NCBI GenBank assembly: GCA_022829145.1
Contig: CM040746.1
Coordinates: 26,720,832-26,784,831 of the forward strand
Direction: 5' to 3'
Length of the DNA stretch: 64,000 nt
DNA from: Albula goreensis
Taxonomy: Eukaryota > Chordata > Actinopteri > Albuliformes > Albulidae
Part shown: piece after piece, positions 12,560 to 24,800 of the stretch
Position numbering within the stretch: the stretch's first letter is position 1
Layout: every line of letters starts with the position of its first letter
The notes under the pieces: generated by a model
The model's database searches: none
Told to the model about the DNA's origin: nothing
Seen by the model: the letters and a program-made list of their open reading frames with translations, nothing else
Program-made: the position numbers and the translations under genes

Positions 12560-14554
12560 ATGGGGCGTCACCAGGAGAATCCAGTTCGACTGTATTTCTC
12601 CTATGACCCTGTTGCAAACAAATCCCGCTGCCAAATTGAGGGATGCACTGCTGAGATTGCAGGAAACCATGGTGGCAATTTACAACGGCATGTCCAGAGG
12701 ATGCACCCGTCTGCTTTTGCGAGGCTGCTTGCCCCCATGCATGTGGAAGACTCTTCGACACCATCCTCTTCTGCATCAAAGAGACTGTTCTCAGCAGTGG
12801 ACACTGAAAGAACAATAAATTGTATGCAAGATAGTGTAGTTGTAAAGAAACCTAGGGGTGAACAGTTCCAAATCACGCCTGATGCCTTAAGGGATGCCTG
12901 TGTTGAGCTTGTTACTGTCAATGGTAGGCCGTTCTCGCTGATGGATGATACAGGCTTTAGAAAGATTCTTGGTCCTGTCCTTGATATAATGGGTAAATCT
13001 GTCAAAATTGACAGTGACGTTGTCCGTGAAATGGTTTCAGAAGTTGCCGAAAGGGAACGCAAAAATCTCATAAGTGGGCTGAAGGGCAAACTTTTAATGT
13101 TGAAAGTCGATGCAGCCACCTACAGAGGCAGGTCAGTCCTTGGTATCAATGTTCAATATACTGAGGGAGAGTGCATTATACTGAGAACACTAGCAGTTAG
13201 GGAGTTGCATGAAACACATACGGGAAGTTACATTTCCTCAGTTGTGCGTGAAGTTTTAAAGAGTTACGGCATTGATTTAAAGCAGTTATACTCAATCATT
13301 ATTGATGATGGAGTTGCAGTGCCAGAAGCAGTGTCATTGATGTTGCAGTGCCAGAACAGTGAGGCTGAGTATGAGGGAGACGATTCAGTGGAGGATGGAG
13401 AACCACATGATGAAGACAGTATTGCCACCAAAGTAAAGGGTCCACTGGCATGGGGCAATGGAGATGGTCTACTCACTTTGGACATCTATGAGACATCTGG
13501 GAATGTGACCGGGGAAATTCATAGTGTGGGTAGTGGGGGTCCAATTCTAAGAGGTGTGAGGTGCTCAGCTCATGTGTTCCACTTAGCAGTTGATGATGCT
13601 CTACAGGACCGGAACACTTCCAGCCTCATTTCTAAGGCCAGACGTGTGAGTGAAAAATTACAAACAGCAAATGTCTCTGCATTTCTGAGGAGACTGGGTC
13701 AGAGAAGGGCCATTGTGGACCGCCCCTCTGCCTGGATGTCCACCTTTGACATGCTTGAGCGACTGTGTGGCCTGAAGACCTTCTGTCAAGACATGGCCCC
13801 CACCATTCAGGAACTGCACTTAAAAGGGTCAGAATGGGAAGAGATGGCCCTGCTAGTTGGCACTCTCAGACCTGCAAAGGTGACTGCAGGACTTCTCCAG
13901 TCAGAGCAGCTAACTGCAGGTGATTTCTTTGGGGCGTGGCTCAAATGTAAAATCGAAACTGACAAAATAGGAGGTCCATTTGCGACACTATTAGTGGAAT
14001 GCTTAAACCGGCGCCAGCACATGCTGTTTGAGAACGAGTCATTCTTGGCAGCTGTCTTCCTTGATCCAAGATACAAAGTGCTCCTAACTGAGGCCCAGAC
14101 AGAACAGGCAAAAAGCCGCCTCTGTAATGCCTGGGGAATGATCCAGGCCCTCTCACAGAACAAGCAGCCATCTCCTCTTACAGACCTGTATTTAGAATCC
14201 AACACAGGTGATTCTGATGATGAAATAGAAGAGATGCTAAGAGCAAGGGAGAGGGAAAATGGCGATGAGGGTATGAAATGCAAAATGCTGATGATGTCAA
14301 TGTTGAATGCATATTCCAGCGAAGCCAGGCTTAAGAGGGAGGAGAATATATTCAGGTACTGGTTAAGTACCTCTCAGATCAATGCAGATTTGTATAAGCT
14401 GGCTGTGAGTGTGATTCCTTTTCCAGTGACACAAGTTAGTGTACAGCGAGCATTCTCAGGGCTCAAATACATGCTTTCTCTGAGGACGAAAATGAATGAT
14501 AATGTCCTAGAAGACATTATGTTTGTACGACTAAATAAGCAGTTTGGTGTATAG
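12560..14554 (+). CDS. hAT-transposase-derived protein with BED-like zinc finger, intact single coding exon
   Basis: An uninterrupted frame of 664 codons starts at ATG 12560, two bases after a good 3' splice site (TTTTGTGTAG ending at 12558). Near the N-terminus C24-x4-C29 and H44-x4-H49 form a BED-type zinc-finger pattern. The middle resembles an hAT RNase-H-like domain: KVDAATYRG near 182-190, RCSAHVFHLAVDDAL at 334-348, and AWMSTFDMLERL at 391-402. Residues 267-287 form an acidic insert. The end (about 594-660), with FPVTQVSVQRAFSGLKYMLS and VRLNK, is a typical hAT C-terminal dimerisation domain. Positions that are usually DxWTS and RWNS in active hAT transposases read DAAT and SAWMS here, so loss of transposase chemistry is likely. 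I saw no clear flanking terminal inverted repeats. It is probably a domesticated, ZBED-like gene; its function is unknown. Confidence 0.85.
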   Translation: MGRHQENPVRLYFSYDPVANKSRCQIEGCTAEIAGNHGGNLQRHVQRMHPSAFARLLAPMHVEDSSTPSSSASKRLFSAVDTERTINCMQDSVVVKKPRGEQFQITPDALRDACVELVTVNGRPFSLMDDTGFRKILGPVLDIMGKSVKIDSDVVREMVSEVAERERKNLISGLKGKLLMLKVDAATYRGRSVLGINVQYTEGECIILRTLAVRELHETHTGSYISSVVREVLKSYGIDLKQLYSIIIDDGVAVPEAVSLMLQCQNSEAEYEGDDSVEDGEPHDEDSIATKVKGPLAWGNGDGLLTLDIYETSGNVTGEIHSVGSGGPILRGVRCSAHVFHLAVDDALQDRNTSSLISKARRVSEKLQTANVSAFLRRLGQRRAIVDRPSAWMSTFDMLERLCGLKTFCQDMAPTIQELHLKGSEWEEMALLVGTLRPAKVTAGLLQSEQLTAGDFFGAWLKCKIETDKIGGPFATLLVECLNRRQHMLFENESFLAAVFLDPRYKVLLTEAQTEQAKSRLCNAWGMIQALSQNKQPSPLTDLYLESNTGDSDDEIEEMLRARERENGDEGMKCKMLMMSMLNAYSSEARLKREENIFRYWLSTSQINADLYKLAVSVIPFPVTQVSVQRAFSGLKYMLSLRTKMNDNVLEDIMFVRLNKQFGV

Positions 14555-15415
14555 ATCTATTATGTTTGACAAAGGTTTTAGAACTTTTTTGCTAATATTT
14601 TTCATATTTTGTCAGAGAAGTAGAAAGGCAGTAGGTTCACCTGGAGTACTTACAGTAATTTCATGTATTTTCCTGTTCATTTTGGAACAGGCATATTTCT
14701 GGTTAGAGACATATGCAGGAGGGCGATAGCTTCAACATACGACACATGATTAGGATCATATTTATTCTATTGCTGTGCGATCATGAGTATATCGTCATGA
14801 GTATGACGATATTATCATCATTCTCACGATAGATAATAATTTGATAAATATGCAATTTAGCTTGATGCGTCTTTAAATGAGCTTTTTAGCCTACTTCGCA
14901 ACATTTAGTCTATTACCTCGCGAGAATTGCGTAGGCGCAGGCTGCGGCCGGCACGGAAGTTAACTTGCTGGTTGAAAAAGGAGAGCAGGACAATCGAGGT
15001 TGACTATGGCAACGTTAATGTTTTAATCCCAAAAACAAAGTCGCATTCGGTGATTTGGCAAAAATTCAGTAAAACAACGCAAACATGTTTACTGACTGAT
15101 GTGTCGGCCGCCTGTCTTTCAGACAGCTAATTCTATCGGGATATAGTAATCGTTATCACCAAAGTGTCTCAATTTATCGTGATAACATTTTAAAGGCTTA
15201 TCGCCCAGCCCTAATTTATACCAGGCCTTAAAGGTTATAAATTTACATATTTCTGTACTTTAACAATGTTAATCAGTCATGTACAAAATATCAAAATTGG
15301 TTTTCATTCATTTTCAATATCAAATGAACTGTTTTATGATTTTCTATTGGAAAAGTCAGTTGTGATAAAGGATATGGTGACTGTATGACTGACAATAAAG
15401 ATGTTTTATACATAA
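14555..15415 (+). other. 3' region of the hAT-derived gene with poly(A) signal
   Basis: Non-coding sequence follows the stop codon. AATAAA occurs at 15394-15399, which would give a 3' UTR of about 0.85 kb that includes the MITE at 14771-15213. The end point is inferred. Confidence 0.4.
14771..15213. mobile_element. Degenerate hAT-type MITE (non-autonomous DNA transposon)
   Basis: The right end, read on the minus strand, begins TAGGGCTGGGCGATAA, the familiar terminus of a class of vertebrate hAT-like MITEs. The left end reads TGCTGTGCGAT, matching CTGGGCGAT at 8 of 9 bases. Subterminal TATCGTGATAA/TTATCACGAT-like motifs recur inside both ends. The inside is about 440 bp with no transposase frame. 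The element is old, and no clean 8-bp target duplication was found. Confidence 0.6.
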
Positions 15416-16320
15416 AGTTGCCTTGTGGCTGCTATTATTTGTTTGTTCTCATTAATTTGAGGATTAATTCTTAACATTGTAAAAGAGTATCTGTATGTGT
15501 GAATATGAACCATTTGAACCAATTGTGTTTTACCTGATTTTGATTCTGAATACCTGCCTTTGCTGCTATAAAGCAGTGATGGGGGACTGAGGTATTGTGG
15601 CATCCAAATAGTTGGAGCTACCATAACTTACCTGCAGCTCTCTGATTTGAACCATCAATTTCCTGATTCTCAGCCATCTCCTATAATTTATGATTAATTT
15701 AAACGAAAGCAAGCTAGTGTGTTATTGTAGAATTTCAGAAAGATATCTTTGTTTTGTAATCTGTAAAATAGATAGTATATACATTAATAAACTGGGTGCA
15801 TGTATTTGCTCAATAACAGTGCAATATTCGAATTAATGTATTTGTGCAATAATAGTGCAACAATATGGATTTCTATTTTTAATTTTTAACTCATCATTTG
15901 ACACTTAGTATATCTATGTTTTGTCCCCTTGATACTTTGAGATGTTTGTGATGTTACATATAAAATCACTTGAACATAAAAAAGCATGATAGAAATAATC
16001 ATAACTAGTTTGCTATATTTCCCACAATTTAAACAAAATATTAAAACAGCATTGAATAGAAAATCTACATACTTCAATTTTCTTATGAATGGTGCTGGTG
16101 TTACACTCTCAGGGATGTGTGATGTATCACAATACATCATGTATGCTTGTCCTGGTAATCTGACAAAATCTGTAGAAATCACCAAAATCAACAATACATC
16201 AAAGCAAGTCAAAGAGGAGCTTCGCTGCTTGGCCCTCAATAATAATATAGCTTATTTTATTTACTTTTTATGAGATGTTTTTTTTTCACTGAGTCAACAC
16301 TGTGTGTGTTTTTCGGTGTA
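15416..16320. other. Intergenic, AT-rich
   Basis: No gene, RNA or clear repeat was recognised between the hAT-derived gene and ubxn1. Short open frames here have no family resemblance. Confidence 0.5.
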
Positions 16321-16442
16321 TGGCTGGCTGAATCCTACATTCTGCACAGAAAAGCCAATTCGGCCTTCGGGCCTTTTATACTCGTTGGGTACCCGTAGTC
16401 CGTGTGCTTGTAGGCAGCAAAACGGTGGCGTTGATTCACATT
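16321..16442 (+). other. ubxn1: Predicted ubxn1 promoter and non-coding first exon
   Basis: A GC-richer patch ends at a strong donor, ATT|GTGAGTAAG (16442/16443). The first coding exon of ubxn1 is preceded by an acceptor at about 17199-17201, only four bases before the ATG, so an upstream untranslated exon is required. This patch is the best candidate. The transcription start is not determined. Confidence 0.4.
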
Positions 16443-17205
16443 GTGAGTAAGCAAATGCTAATTAACGGATACCTCGCTGGCTAATGTTTTTTTTCCATGC
16501 AAACGGTGCTGTAGGTCGTGTGAATTTTATTCAGTGTGAATTGTAGAAAGGTAACATTTTTACCATAATGATGAACTTATACAAACCAACAAAGCGAAAT
16601 AGCTAGCAGGCTAATGTTATCTTGCCATACTGTAGGCATTCGTTAGCCACCTAGCTTCAAAGGTAACAATACTTGGTTGCCTAGTGCGGTCTAACGTATT
16701 GGATGTCTATGAAATTAGCTTTCATTGCCATCCAAAGCTAGCAATGAAACAGACATATGTAAGGAGCATAATAACGTCAGTTTAGTACAGGCACTATCGC
16801 GATTCCCTTGCTTACTATTCATTAGATAACCAGAAAGAGATGGCTAACTGTTGCTTTGTTTTCTAGCCTAATATAAAGTTAGGTAAATAAAATTGATCGT
16901 TTTCGGTAATTGTAAGAATTTCACGAATTCACAAAAAGTGATGTACCCTGTTTTAATACCGATAGACCAGAGCAGACTCTGTCAGTGTGTAATGATGAAG
17001 CGAACAGACATGCTAGCTAGCCAACCACATTTCAAGCTTCCTACGAGCTAGCTAGCTAAGGAAGTGAAGATTGTATGTAGCTTAGCTGTGTATAGTGGTT
17101 ATTTTAACCATAGAAATACGTTATACATTTAGATTATGTTTATGTTGTAATGTTTGCTTGGTCACAACTTGCTTATATTATTTGTTCCTCTGTTCCACCA
17201 GTGAG

Positions 17206-20200
17206 ATGGCGGAGTGCACAACTCTAGACAGCCTACTGGAAATGGGCTTTAACAAAAACAGAGCGTAAGTTTTGCTCTTTCTCTGTCCTGAATTGTGCAT
17301 GTTGGGAAGTGTCGAGTACCCAGCTCTCTCAATATAACTGAGATACACATATAAATGTCTGATTAATTGTGTCATGTTGAATTTTCTTATTCTTTCGTGT
17401 TGCACTTATTGTTGTATTGGGACCTATTTGTGACAGGGAGAAGGCTCTGGCACACACTGGAAACCAGGGTATAGAGAGAGCCATGGACTGGTAAGTCGGT
17501 ATAATTACCCAATCCATTGCATTTAGTTTAAGTATGCCAGTTGCATTCTGTAATTCCACTTCATGTGGTTTCATCCCCCACCCTGCTTCTTCTCCTGTAT
17601 TTCCTGCTCCAAATGTCTGTAGGTTGATGGAACATGAGAATGACCCAGATATTGATGAGCCATATGTGCCTCCAGTAGGGAATATTTTGGGACCAAGTGA
17701 AAGCCAACATAGTCCACCTCAGCCATCTCCAGACCCCACCACAGGTAAGAGGGGAGGAGGTAATTTTCAGCACTCATGGAACTCATTGCAGAGTTTGGCT
17801 TTGTTGATTTTACTTAAGGGAAAGAAGCAAGTAAGAACTGTTGAGCCGAGTTCTTGGAGAATTTATTTATTTATTTAACTGTTCTTTTCTTCCTTGAACC
17901 AGGAGAAGAGACAGAGATGACACAAGGGGAAGGCAAAAAACCATTGACAGAGGAGGAGAAAAGAGAGCAGATAAAACGGTTTGTGGGAAAGAGAGTAATA
18001 ACATTAGTGCCATAAACTGGTTGCTGACAGGACTTGTATTGACTACTGACCTATACTTAAGAAACCAAAAGTTAGCTAAAAATGAAAAATACATGGAAGT
18101 TACATGTATTTGACATGGATTCCTTAATTCGCTTTGCCAGTTTTTGCAAAGTACTACAAGAATTATTTTATGATTAACCAGTATTTGTGGTTAGTGTTTC
18201 ATCTTTATTGAATTTAATGCTAATGGTATTGTGTTCCCACTGTCAAAATTGGAGAAAAGCTTTTAATTCAATCATTTTTTTCTTTATAATTGTTGGTGTG
18301 TTTTAGAACACCCATTCCTATACACTCCTAATGTAGTTATTTTGTTTTGTTAGTTTGCAGTAGGGCAAACATAGTGAGGAATGGGAATGTAAGACCTATG
18401 AAGTTACCAACATGAAAAGACAGGGAATACAAGAATGTTATGTGTCTTAATGGGTGTGTTTTCCAGGCTAGAGGAACTGATGAGGGTGAAGCAGGAAGAG
18501 CGGAGAGAGCGGGAGCGTCAGGAGGAGGTGGAGAGGGAGAAGCAGAGGCGGAAGCAGGGTCAGGAATTGCTACAGGTCAAACAGAAGCTACAGGAGGATG
18601 AAATGAAGAAGCTGGCCGAACAGCGCAGGAGGGAAAAGATGGAGGACAGAATGGCCAAGTGAGCCTCCTTCGCTGTCGACATGCCCGCTACAAAACATGC
18701 TGTCCCAGCACAAGAGTGCGTGAATACATCAGCATCAAATCTAAAACCATCACACATGCAACACTCCCAGATTATAGAGATTATGACAAGCTCAACTTGC
18801 ACTTGAGGTAGACATGTCTGCAAAGTCTGTTCCCTCTTATTTTACATACACATAATACTCTGATCAGTCTGTTTTGGTTTATCATTCTTTTTTCAAAGGA
18901 CAAAATGCACTTTTAATTTTAGTGTTATTTTTGTTTTGGTTACTATTATTTGAAATATATGGTCTGCAGGTGTTCTCATATTATGCTTGTCCTTGAGCTG
19001 AAATTTGAATGACTAACATTAATGAGTTATATGGTAAACTGACTTCATTAATGTGTATGTTTGTGTTTCTGTTTGTTTGAAAATAGGAACACTGCATGTT
19101 GCTTAAACATATTATTTTTAATATGTAAAATTATTCAAAAATATTATTTTGTTTACCTGTTAGATTGTATTTTTAGGGTATGCATGTATCTTAAACATGA
19201 GCATGAAGTAAATATGTTATGCACTGTAATGCTTTAATGTTTGGCACATGAGCAGTCACACTGCACCTTGTTCACCTGTGCTGCCAAGCTGATTATTGAA
19301 CTATGACAAAGAGCAGGTTTTAGACACTAACTGTGTTGCAGTGAAAGCCTTGGTGATGATGTGAAGAATGGCTCTTGACCTTAGCCACACTTTATATGGT
19401 CTAAACCTTCCTGTGTAACTAGAATTCTTCTCTGTGGTCCAGGCAACGGGTTCGAGAGAAAATTGCCAGAGACAGAGAGGAGAGAGCACAGAAGGTACTG
19501 ACTGTTCTTTTGTACCTGCCTTTCCTTAATTCTCAGCTTAGATGTAATATGTGGAGATGTTCTGTTTTTTACTTCTAAATTACTCAGAAATAATTTCTGA
19601 CTCTTTCTTCTTTTGTCCTCTTTGTTGTGGTCCTTAGTGTGAACCTTATTTGTTAAACTGTACAAACTTTTTGCCAACCCTTCTTTTTCCAAGTGCTTAA
19701 CGAATGTTAAGAGTAGCGAGGGTTAAGTTACATCAGGTATATCTTTAATTTTCTGTATTTTGTTCATTTTAATGTTGGTTTCTCCAAAGGCAGCTGTAAA
19801 GAATATACTTACAGTAGAGATGTGGTCACACAAAGATGGGATCCACCACGTTTAAAAACCCCAAGTTAATGCTAAGATCTGTGAGAGAATGGGGTACCCT
19901 CTTTTGATCCATTTGATCAAACGCTCTCTTGTGTTCTTGTGTTATCTTGTTTACGCAGTTTGGAGGTGGTTCAGCAGCTGTTCCCTCTTCACCCCCCACT
20001 GAAGCTGCCCCCTCTTCTCCTCCTGGCAACCAGGGACCCCACCAGCTAAGAAAGACTATGATGAGTGCCGAATACAGGTTGTGTGCACACACTTGCATTT
20101 GCTTAAGTCATTAGTCTTTCAGAAACTTGCACTTGCCAGTGTGTGTGTATAATACTAGTTTTAAACACTTAAGTACGCATGAACATACTATTAGTTTTAC

Positions 20201-21474
20201 TGTACACTTTTCTATGCCAAAACAGATGTGTGAATGTGCACATGCTCTTTGTCTTTCTGACTCTTAGGTATGCTGAAACTAGCACTTTGAAATGGTCTTC
20301 AGCTCTGTTTATGACCTTCCTTCTCACTCCCCCTTTCAGGTGCGCCTGCTTGATGGGTCAGCACTGACTGCTGTTTTTAAGGCCCAGGAGCCCCTGGCTG
20401 CAGTTCGGGTGTATGTTCAGATGAATGGGGTGGAAGGGCAAGACTTTACCCTCCTTTCCCCATACCCTCGCCGTGTCTACACAGACCTGGACATGGAGAA
20501 ACCCTTGCGTGAACTTGGTATGTCATCTGGAGTAAAACAGACCCAAAATGCACTGCATTCTTTCATTTTATGTCACAAGCATCTAAGATTGTAGCAAGAT
20601 CATAGTCTAAGAACTGAGAAATCCACATGTACCATTTTATTTTCTGTTTATTCATTCTGGAGAAATCTTATGAACAATTTGGTAGACTGTCGTTAGCAGA
20701 TACCAAAATGAATTAAGTACTTCTGGGAACTCAAACCATCTCCAATCAACAATAAAGTCTTCCAGTGTGACCACAAAAACTAGTGTTTATACATCTTGTA
20801 TAGATCTCAAGATCAAAATATTCAGAAATGGTTTCATGCTGCAGAAATGAACTTTTGTACTAGCTAGGCCAGCTACACACCAGAGTGTCTATGCTAATTA
20901 TCCTCCTAAATTACTGTTTGTTTTATTTTTCAAATTGCAGATTCCATTTTTCCCTTTGAAAGAGCCTAGAGTAGTACAGAATTTCTTAGCTAAACACAGT
21001 GTTGATTAATTGCGTTTTTTTTTTTTTTTAAGAATTGGCCTTAGGTAAGTGTTTATATTCCTGATTATGCACTCAGCAGACACATGGTAACCCATAAGGT
21101 ATTCTTTACAGCCAAGTAATAAAAGTGTCACATTTTTTGATACCATTTAGTTTTTCAGCTGTGCTGAAAGCTGAACCATGATGCCAAGAATATACTGGCC
21201 TTGTAATCCTCAAACGACATGGACGGTACATAATTAGTGGTGCATCTGCAGTGTATAAAGAAGTAAGATAAGCTGCCACGTTAATCAGAGCAGTTGCATC
21301 CTTACAGTGCTGTCCTCAAGCTGGAAGGAAGGGTTGCTAGCAGGAGATTTTCTAGCTTGCTTCAGTCGGGGTTGGGGAAGAAATGCTTAAACTCCATTGT
21401 TCGCTCTATCCATTTGTTTTTTTTCCCCCGCAGGTCTGGTGCCATCTGCTGTCCTTGTTGTTGCCAAGAAGTGA
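17206..21474 (+). CDS. ubxn1: UBX domain-containing protein 1 (UBA-coiled coil-UBX), one apparent frameshift
   Basis: UBXN1 (SAKS1) is a cytosolic adaptor that binds ubiquitin chains through its UBA domain and p97/VCP through its UBX domain. Coding exons are 17206-17264, 17437-17490, 17623-17744, 17903-17978, 18467-18658, 19443-19494, 19959-20077, 20340-20517 and 21434-21474 (stop TGA 21472-21474). The UBA region is residues 4-43 ([18 protein letters not shown], then IERAMDWLMEH). A Glu/Arg/Lys-rich coiled coil covers about 100-185. The UBX domain follows, with [28 protein letters not shown] and an end of [13 protein letters not shown]. All joins keep phase except inside exon 7: after the Pro/Ser linker the frame is one base short at the C run 20037-20040. 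As written, translation stops at 20365-20367 before the UBX domain. With one more base the protein would be 297 residues, the usual length. A sequence error is the likeliest cause. Confidence 0.92.
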
Positions 21475-21875
21475 AAAGGAGATGGACAGAAAAACAACTC
21501 TCAACTACATCTTGCTCTACTACAAAGTGTGTGTAATATCCATTCGGACAGAATGAGAGATAAATAAGAACACAACACGAAAGACTGAATGCATTTTTAA
21601 TTTGGATAAAATCTTCTTTATAGTGGAACAATTGCAATCTTTATTAATGCCAATTATTAACACTCATTATTTTGTGGAATGTCATACAAAAATACATGAA
21701 GAAATAAGGTGTGGTTTATTTCACCTTTTCAGCTCTTGTAGTATATTCCATGGCAGCTGATTTGGCACAATATTGACTACAATCATAAAAGAAGTGTGAA
21801 TTGGAGAAAATGAAATAGTCTACAAGCAAACTGTGTGCTCATAATACAATAAAATATGTATTGTATAGAACAAAT
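21475..21875 (+). other. ubxn1: ubxn1 3' untranslated region
   Basis: Non-coding sequence follows the ubxn1 stop. AATAAA at 21849-21854 is the most likely poly(A) signal. The boundary is inferred. Confidence 0.5.
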
Positions 21876-24800
21876 ATTTGCTTAAAATGACTTTGAATAA
21901 TACAGTCTTATGTGCATTACTGCTTAATGTTTCACTGTGTGGAAAGTGGAGACATCCTGTGAGGATATGAAAGGGTCATGTGGAAAAACAAGTCAGAAAT
22001 GCTGAGAACATGGGGAATTCATAGTAATTTTTGTTTATTTGCTCTGTTGACTATTAAAAATTATGTTCCAAGGATCGCAGACCCCATCAATAGCCTCTTC
22101 TTGTACACACAAACCCAAGATAATAATCTTTACAAGTGGCCAGGGCTTGTAGTGAACCCTCATTTTTTTAAATAATGGCATAAAACCAGACATTAAGTGT
22201 CTGTACTGTTTCTTTGTAAACATGTATCCAATTGAGGTGTAGAGGGGAGGATGAAGGTGGCTTGATGTGGCCTCTGGAGTGGATTTATCTCCTGCTCTGA
22301 CTTCTTTTCCTTGGTTTGCTAATACCACAGTTCTTCATGATGCCAGTCCTTACCCAGATACAAAGGACACGGTTACTTGACCATTTTAACATTGAGGCTC
22401 ACATACTTTATAAGAGACTGGGATAAAAACCTGCAATTTGAACACACCAGTCATTCACACATCATTTTTTGTGGTGATTTGACATGTAGAGGAGGACACT
22501 TAACTGCCTTTCTCTGCATATCTTCACTTTATCTCATTTCCTATGGGCAGCGATCTTGTTCTGCTGTTGAATATTGCTGGCTTCTTAAAAAATCAACTCT
22601 CCTGTGTGTAACAATGAGTATGATCGTGTATGTTACTGCTCCTGTGGTGTTCTGTCAGTTGCGTGATAACTTGGGCAAATTGCATGGCCAAAACAGTGGT
22701 CCAACCCTGAGACTTAATTTCCAGACAGCTGGGCAGTATGAATAGAGACCAGAATGATGATGACACGCTGACTTTTTCACTCAGCAGTTTGCAGACACTT
22801 TCCTGAATGTCATTTTGTGCTGTTATTGCTTTGATTGTACTTGTGCCAGGCTTGAGAGCAAAAGCTTACTTTGTCAAATTTACAAATACACTGAAAAGGG
22901 ACCTTGCATTTGGTCATTATGCTAAATAATAAAAAAAAATTCAATGAAAGTAAAGCTGCAACTATACTGAAAAACAGCCACACTTGAACACTATCACATC
23001 AATTGATCACATGAAAATTAGCATCATTAAATTATCAATGACAGATTTAAAACATTTACTAATCATAAATAAGGATGTATGGGAACATTCCAGACTGAAC
23101 AAGAATGAGAGTATATTGTTCTCAATTAAAGTCTTCCAAAACCCATTAAGGAACATTTTAATTGGGTTAAGATGCTGGCAGTACACTTATTTTGATATAT
23201 GCACATATGCATTCACTATACAAACAGGACCCCAGAGAATGTTTTCGATTTGCTCATTAGTGGGAATGACTGAGTTTGCCAGGTAATGTGGCCTTGGATT
23301 GCATTGGAAGTAAACGTGAAGAACTGGATGACGTGAAAGATAAATAACATAGTATGATACTGAATGAGAGGCATAGCAAACCACCACACCTAATGTCAAT
23401 TTCAAAAAGCATCCCACAAGCAACAAAATAAAAATAAGCATAATAGTACTAGGACAAACAATAGTGACTGTCATGTGTTTTGTGCATATTGTAACTTGTT
23501 AGTCAAATGTATATCTATATAAGTTCTTCCGTCTTACTTTTCCGGACGATATGATTGGCCACTTTCCATTATTATGTCGACCAGCCAAACCCACAGAATT
23601 TCGAATTGTTTTCTACCATAGCACGATCTGTACCTCTGCCTCTATTAACTCTGTTTACCATGTGGTATTTTTCAGAGTGGGCCCCTAATGCTGCCTCAAG
23701 ATCAGTTAAAAATGCAACCGCTTCTTTCATCCTGTGCCCACACCGGCAGCTACAACAAGCGACAAAGCGGCCAGAATATATTCATTTCCAATGGTCGCTG
23801 GGTTACATTGAGCGACATGGCGCGGCTAGTCGCCTGGCGACAAAGTCGCCACGACTTGGCGACGAAAAGACAGTTGAAATATATACAAATGAGCAGCGAC
23901 AGAGTCGAACCACGGCCAATCAGAGGGCAGACGTGTTCCTCTTATATTCTTTCGCTGTGCACTGTAGTTCCTGTACTAGCATTCTAATTCCCATAGGCGA
24001 TATGGAGGGGAAATTGACTGCAACTGTTGCTGGCTTTCCTGTCCTGTACGATGCACCCTGTCCATTTACAGGAACGTTAATAAAAACAATGACGCATGGA
24101 AGCAGATCTGAGAGAGTGTTGAGATGAGTGGTGAGGTTTCATAAAGTGAATGGCACAGTTAAGCAGTTGTCACTGATGCGAGTGACGATTGCGAATGCTA
24201 CTTTGCGGTCCATGGTGACAAGATGACAAGATCACTCTATTTGTAGGAAAATACATTCACTCCAAAACATATCAGACTTAGAACGCCTGATTCTAGATCA
24301 GGTACTACAGTGGTAGTGAATGTTAAAGATTGTGTTGCATTCTGAGGTAAAGACACACTTCCTGTAGCGTTTTCCTCTTGTGTTTTGTCGTTGAAATTGA
24401 CACTCTTGTGTGTGCATAGAAACAGTTCAGCATCAGGTGGATTTAATCTATTTAAGAAAAGAACATAGTATTACATTATATTTTAATTTATTTTGACCTT
24501 AATTTTAAGATGACGTAATTTACGACGCAGCTATGTGTAGAGGCAAAGTGATGAATACAATAATGTTTTAACTGCAGGGTAATTCTAATTGTGACATTGA
24601 AATTTGTCCATTGGGTGTCACCCGTGCAGCGTGTTCATCGGGACCACAGCCTGGGCAAATGAACTCTTGTTTAAAATACGTATGTATTTGTGGCAGAATT
24701 ATAGAATTTAAACTGTAGAAGACGTGCTTATGTAGGAAAGTTTGTGTACTTGCAATTATTTGATGTATCCATGTATATACCTTTCATTGTTTGCGGGTGG

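Noticed and set aside
12601..13119. Long minus-strand open frames opposite the hAT-derived gene
   Set aside because: These are antisense shadows of the coding frame, with no family resemblance.
23555..24127. 190-codon plus-strand open frame in a GC-rich patch
   Set aside because: No recognisable domain. The frame runs through the GTCGCC/GGCGAC repeats and is probably open by composition.
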